43,047 nt of DNA, taken from positions 1 through 43,047 of the forward strand of contig JAFWKQ010000042.1 in the NCBI GenBank assembly GCA_017545665.1, in the 5' to 3' direction. The position numbers and the translations under genes were made by a program. Origin of the DNA: Atopobiaceae bacterium (GTDB lineage: Bacteria; Actinomycetota; Coriobacteriia; Coriobacteriales; Atopobiaceae). A model generated the notes under the pieces. That model was not told where the DNA came from. It ran no database searches and saw only the letters and a program-made list of their open reading frames with translations. Below, one piece after another: positions 39,530 through 43,047 of the stretch (positions are counted from its first letter, which is position 1; every line of letters begins with the position of its first letter).

Positions 39530-40752
39530 CGGCGGGGCTCGATTTCGGCGCGCTGATGAACGCCTCGGCACTTCTCTTCAGCGCGTTCGGCCTCGCGCTG
39601 GTCTTCCTCGCCCGCGACATCGACGACTGGCCGAAGGGCTTGAGCGTCGCAATTCTGTCGTCGGCGGCCGTCTGCTCGGCGCTCGAGCTTCTGGACCATG
39701 CCGTCGCCGACACCGACGTGTCGCCGACGCTTCTACTCGTGCTCCGCAATGTCGAAGTGGTGACGGCAGCCCTTCCCAGCCTGCTGATGTTCGCGTACTT
39801 CCTCTACTGCTGCGGCGAGGACTACAAGAAGAGCGCCGTCATGCGCATCCAGGTTGCGCTCACCTGCACGCTCGCCGCGGCGGAGTTTCTGGCACAGCTA
39901 ACCGGCGAGATAAGCAGCGCGCCCGGCGCCGAGACTCGCCTCGGACCTTGGATCGTCCTGTTCCTGGCCTTGAGCTTCGCGACCACGGTAGTCTGCCTGG
40001 TTGCGCTGTTCCGAAGGTGGAAGAAGCTGTCCGGCGTGCAGCGCGTCATGTTCTTGATCATGTTTTTGCTTTCCTTTTTCGCGACGGACTCCATCGTAAT
40101 TGTCTTTTTGGAATTCCTCCTGTCAAGCGACCTCGTGCGCCACTACCTCGCGCAGAAGGAGGAGGCGGCCCAGCAGCAGGCGCGCATCGCCGTCCTGCAG
40201 ATGCGACCCCATTTCATCCACAACACGCTAACGAGCATCTACTACCTGTGCGCCAAGGATCCCGGGAAGGCCCAGCAGGCGATCCTGAACTTCTCCCGCT
40301 ACCTGCAGAACAATTTCGACGCTATCGCAGAAGAGGGAGCCGTTCCCTTCACAGAGGAGCTCGAGCACGCAAAAGCGTACCTCGCGGTGGAGCAGGCCTG
40401 TCACGAGGGCCAGCTGCTCGTGGAGCTCGACACACCTGTCACGTTCTTCCGCATCCCGCCCCTCACGCTGCAGCCCATCGTCGAGAACGCCGTCAAGCAC
40501 GGCCTCGACCCCGATTCTGAACCGCTCCGCATCGCTATTACCACGCGGGATACGGGGCCTGGCGTCGAAATCGCGGTGGCCGACACCGGGCCTGGCTTCA
40601 CGCCGCCCGACGAGGGACAGGGCTTCGCACTCGAAAACATCCGCGGGCGGTTGAAGGCGCAATGCGACGGTACGCTCGCAATCGAGGCACCAGAAGAAGG
40701 CGGCACCAAGGCCACGATCTTCATCCCCTGGAAACAGCCGATCGAAAGCTAG
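39526..40752 (+). CDS. LytS-type sensor histidine kinase
   Basis: 408-aa membrane kinase. Six hydrophobic segments lie in residues 1-200, with no large extracellular loop. The LytS/YehU kinase domain follows: the His229 motif QMRPHFIHNTL, then an ATPase region with the N box IVENAVKHGL and the G box VADTGPGF. This partners the XRE-receiver regulator encoded just upstream. Related kinases sense peptides or membrane state, as in AgrC-like or LytS systems; no peptide gene is visible here. The GTG start overlaps the regulator stop. Confidence 0.9.
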   Translation: MTAGLDFGALMNASALLFSAFGLALVFLARDIDDWPKGLSVAILSSAAVCSALELLDHAVADTDVSPTLLLVLRNVEVVTAALPSLLMFAYFLYCCGEDYKKSAVMRIQVALTCTLAAAEFLAQLTGEISSAPGAETRLGPWIVLFLALSFATTVVCLVALFRRWKKLSGVQRVMFLIMFLLSFFATDSIVIVFLEFLLSSDLVRHYLAQKEEAAQQQARIAVLQMRPHFIHNTLTSIYYLCAKDPGKAQQAILNFSRYLQNNFDAIAEEGAVPFTEELEHAKAYLAVEQACHEGQLLVELDTPVTFFRIPPLTLQPIVENAVKHGLDPDSEPLRIAITTRDTGPGVEIAVADTGPGFTPPDEGQGFALENIRGRLKAQCDGTLAIEAPEEGGTKATIFIPWKQPIES

Positions 40753-40908
40753 CGAAAAGCGTATTATGTCACAAAGTGAAACGTCGAGCTTAACTCGGAA
40801 GGCTTATGCTGGATTGTGATTGTCTTCTCGAGAGATCCGCGTATACGGACGAAGAGAAGTCAACTCAGGCTGCATCAAGGTTAAAACACGAACGAGAAAG
40901 GAAGCACC

Positions 40909-41220
40909 ATGCTTATCACGACATGCGACGTCATCCCCGGCAGGCAGGTCGAGGCGCTCGGCCTCGTGCGCGGCAACGTGGTTACGTCCAAGCACATCGG
41001 CCGCGACATCATGGCTGGGTTCAAGAACATGGCCGGCGGCGAGATCAAGAGCTACACCGACATGATGAACGAAGGCCGCAACATCGCCGAGCAGCGCATG
41101 ATCGCCGAAGCCCAGCAGCTCGGCGCCGACGCCATCATCTGCGCGCGCTATGCGAGCTCGTCGGTCATGGAGGGCACCCAGGAGATGCTCGCCTACGGCA
41201 CCGCCGTGCGCTACGTGTAA
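40909..41220 (+). CDS. YbjQ-family protein
   Basis: 103-aa protein of the YbjQ/UPF0145 (PF01906) family, which forms pentamers and has been called heavy-metal-binding. The typical N-terminus MLITTCDVIPGRQVEALGLVRG, the central helix and the end GTAVRYV are all present. The start has GAAAGGAAGC upstream. The biological role is unknown. It follows the two-component system after 156 nt and may be a separate unit. Confidence 0.85.
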   Translation: MLITTCDVIPGRQVEALGLVRGNVVTSKHIGRDIMAGFKNMAGGEIKSYTDMMNEGRNIAEQRMIAEAQQLGADAIICARYASSSVMEGTQEMLAYGTAVRYV

Positions 41221-41262
41221 TCGCGTCGATCGGGTGTGACACTTCTGGATTAAGGGGCCGCA

Positions 41263-41469
41263 ATGCTCGACCTCATCAGGCATTATCAGCTCGACATCAT
41301 GCTGATGCTGGGAAGCGTTTGCCTTGCGCTCGCCTACAATCTGCCGCGCCGGCCGCTTCCGGCCGATACCTGGACAATTGACGCTGCTGGCGGCCGGCGC
41401 CCTCACCTCCTGGAAAACCGGCGGCTCACTGCCGGACCGGGAAGTCAAGGTTTTTTGGCAACTACATAA
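41263..41469 (+). pseudogene. Truncated N-terminus of a membrane protein
   Basis: 68-codon frame beginning MLDLIRHYQLDIMLMLGSVC, which looks like the first helix of a larger multi-helix protein, with GGGGCCGCA before the ATG. After about residue 25 the hydrophobic pattern ends and the sequence becomes Pro/Arg/Gly-rich, as if frameshifted or joined to unrelated DNA. Assignment as a fragment rests on general resemblance only; a genuine small ORF is possible. Confidence 0.4.
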
Positions 41470-41549
41470 ATATTACAAGTTTAGTCATAATTAAACAGGA
41501 CAGGGGATGAGAACTCCCCGCTCACCAGTCGTAAGGAGGGGGAAACAGA

Positions 41550-43047
41550 ATGAAATTGTTGAAAGCATTTACGTTGATGGTCGTGGCCGCCGTTCTGACC
41601 CTGGCGCTCGCCGCCTGCGGTGGGAACGCCGGCAGCTCCGCCAGCCCGTCTGCGGGCGGCACGGGCGCAAGCGCATCGTCCGCAAGCGCCAGCGGGTCGT
41701 CGACGGCGCAAGCGCTTGCGGCGCTCGACGGCGTTAAGAGCGTCGATCCGGTCGACGTCAGCGGGTCGCAGGTGTACGCCGAGAAGTATGTTGTCACCTT
41801 CGAGCAACCGCTTGACCACAAGAACCCCTCGGCCGGAACGTTCCCGCAGCGTGTGGAGGTCGGTATTGTTAAGGACGCCAAGGCGAACGTCATGGAGACC
41901 GACGGCTACCTGCTGTTCGACCAGGCAATCGCCACAGACGACGCGCATGAGCTTTGCTCTATACTCTCTGGCAACTACATCCATGTGGAGCACCGCTTCT
42001 TCGGGCAGTCCAGGCCCGCGAGCCTGTCGAACGACGGCACGGACGGCTGGCAGTACCTGACGTCCGAGAACGCCGCCGCCGACTACCACCGGATCTACAC
42101 CGAGCTTTCCAAGGTCCTCGGCGGGCCGTGGGCTGCCACCGGCACGAGCCGCGGCGGAGAGGTGTGCACGTCGTACGCCTACTACTACCCCAAGGACATG
42201 AGCCTATACGTGCCCTACGTCGGGCCGTTCAGCAGCGGGCGCGAGGACGCGCGCTTCTACAAGTTCGTCTACACCAAGATCGGTGACGAGAAGTATGGTG
42301 CCGAGAAGGCCAAAGAGTACCGCGACCTGGTATCGTCATTCCAGGTGGAACTCATGAAGAACAAGGACGCCCTGGCTCCCGCGCTCAAGCAACTCTGCGA
42401 GCAGCAGGGCAGCGTGTACCGCGAGTACGTGACCGCAGGGAACCTGTTCGACTTGGCCGTGGCCGAGCTGGCCGTGCAGGAATGGCAGTCCAACCAGGAG
42501 ACGAGCTCCAACCCGAGCATGGACGTGAGCTTCGAGGGCATGAAGACGGTGCTCGCCATGCCCGAGGGGACCGATAATGAGAAGAATGCGAAGCTCGATG
42601 CCGAGCTCCAGTTCCTCTTCGTCCTGGCAAGCCCCACCGACTGGGCGGCGAACCATCCCGCCTGGCCGTACTACGTGGGAGCCGCCACGCAGTACGGGCA
42701 GTACCGCTACGACTTCTCGTACCTGCGCGCGGCGTGCGAGGCGGCGGGCCTCGGAGACGTGCTGACGGTGAAGCCCGAAGACGAGGAGGGATTCCTCTTC
42801 AAGATGGTGCTCTCGCCCGAGCAGCAGCAGGCGCTCGCCTACGACGGCACGTTCTACGAGGGCGTGACCAAGTGGATCGACACCTCTGAAGCGAAGATCA
42901 TGTTCGTCTACGGCAACAGCGACCCGTGGTACTCGCTGCGCATGCACGACACGGACAACCCGAACGTGAAGATGTTTGTCAGCAACACGAAGCCGCACAC
43001 CGTGCGCATGATGGACTTCGACGAGGCGACCATGCAGGAAATGGGCA
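41550..43047 (+). CDS. S37-family (PS-10 / tripeptidyl aminopeptidase-type) peptidase lipoprotein, partial
   Basis: Runs off the right edge; 499 codons are visible. The signal peptide ends in lipobox LAAC with acylated Cys23, then a Ser/Ala/Gly-rich linker (about 24-58). The alpha/beta-hydrolase part matches the S37 family described from Streptomyces: VEHRFFGQSRP, catalytic Ser200 in ATGTSRGGE, a late Asp in GNSDPW and a likely His in KPHTVRM. It probably trims peptides outside the cell, with its surface location fitting peptide feeding. The start follows AAGGAGGGGG. A Gram-positive Actinobacterial host fits this family. Confidence 0.88.
   Translation, partial: MKLLKAFTLMVVAAVLTLALAACGGNAGSSASPSAGGTGASASSASASGSSTAQALAALDGVKSVDPVDVSGSQVYAEKYVVTFEQPLDHKNPSAGTFPQRVEVGIVKDAKANVMETDGYLLFDQAIATDDAHELCSILSGNYIHVEHRFFGQSRPASLSNDGTDGWQYLTSENAAADYHRIYTELSKVLGGPWAATGTSRGGEVCTSYAYYYPKDMSLYVPYVGPFSSGREDARFYKFVYTKIGDEKYGAEKAKEYRDLVSSFQVELMKNKDALAPALKQLCEQQGSVYREYVTAGNLFDLAVAELAVQEWQSNQETSSNPSMDVSFEGMKTVLAMPEGTDNEKNAKLDAELQFLFVLASPTDWAANHPAWPYYVGAATQYGQYRYDFSYLRAACEAAGLGDVLTVKPEDEEGFLFKMVLSPEQQQALAYDGTFYEGVTKWIDTSEAKIMFVYGNSDPWYSLRMHDTDNPNVKMFVSNTKPHTVRMMDFDEATMQEMG

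Noticed and set aside
41481..42998. Minus-strand frames over the S37 gene
   Set aside because: The plus-strand lipoprotein has a signal peptide, lipobox and active-site motif; the reverse frames are shadows.
1..43047. tRNA, rRNA, insertion sequence or prophage genes
   Set aside because: None could be recognised; the small holin-family protein alone does not indicate a prophage.

Overview
The window is about 43 kb of moderately GC-rich bacterial DNA, densely packed with genes on both strands. The gene complement suggests an anaerobic, fermentative member of the Actinomycetota class Coriobacteriia (Olsenella, Atopobium or Collinsella-like): gatCAB, oxygen-sensitive [FeFe]-hydrogenase maturases, a FucO-like iron alcohol dehydrogenase, PTS-linked sugar enzymes, LPXTG-like surface proteins, and many long intergenic hairpins. 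This assignment is inference; there is no rRNA marker in the window and I found no tRNA gene.

Region 1 (1-15.2 kb) is mostly housekeeping: a GH32 fructosidase, a membrane diguanylate cyclase, a small four-helix membrane protein, a FucO-like dehydrogenase, a dapA-dapB operon with a divergent LysR regulator, a DUF2442-XRE regulator, gatCAB, a lipoprotein and an orphan mannose-type EIIA. It also carries an inverted array of short repeats (3.0-3.45 kb) and GC-rich palindromes that share a conserved loop (7.74 and 13.4 kb).

Region 2 (15.2-26.5 kb, all minus strand) is the most striking part. A nitrogenase iron-protein homologue (NflH) is followed by a NifD-like/NifK-like pair (D1, K1), then hypF-hypC-hypD-hypE with start/stop overlaps, then a second NifD-like/NifK-like pair (D2, K2) in which K2 is fused in frame to an EamA/DMT transporter. 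HypFCDE make the Fe(CN)2CO group of [NiFe] hydrogenase. Their catalytic residues look intact, yet neither the nickel-insertion genes hypA/hypB nor any hydrogenase structural gene is present. One reductase with two D/K pairs resembles the NifH + NifDK + NifEN layout of nitrogenase. My proposal, which is inference, is an undescribed nitrogenase-like enzyme and scaffold served by a dedicated, possibly nickel-free, Fe-CN-CO pathway.

Region 3 (26.9-33.1 kb) has a TipAS-type MerR regulator with a recognisable own promoter, a tandem 85-bp structured repeat, hydF-hydE for [FeFe]-hydrogenase maturation, a TM1266-type hydrogenase regulator with a lipoprotein, and a GH1 6-phospho-beta-glucosidase. Two hydrogenase-type cofactor pathways therefore lie within 16 kb.

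Region 4 (33.1-43 kb) is accessory. It holds a graveyard of three gene fragments, two CPBP membrane proteases, a large papain-like surface protease with a C-terminal sorting signal, a two-component system with an unusual XRE-receiver regulator and a LytS-type kinase, a YbjQ-family protein, a truncated small membrane ORF, and an S37 peptidase lipoprotein that runs off the right edge.
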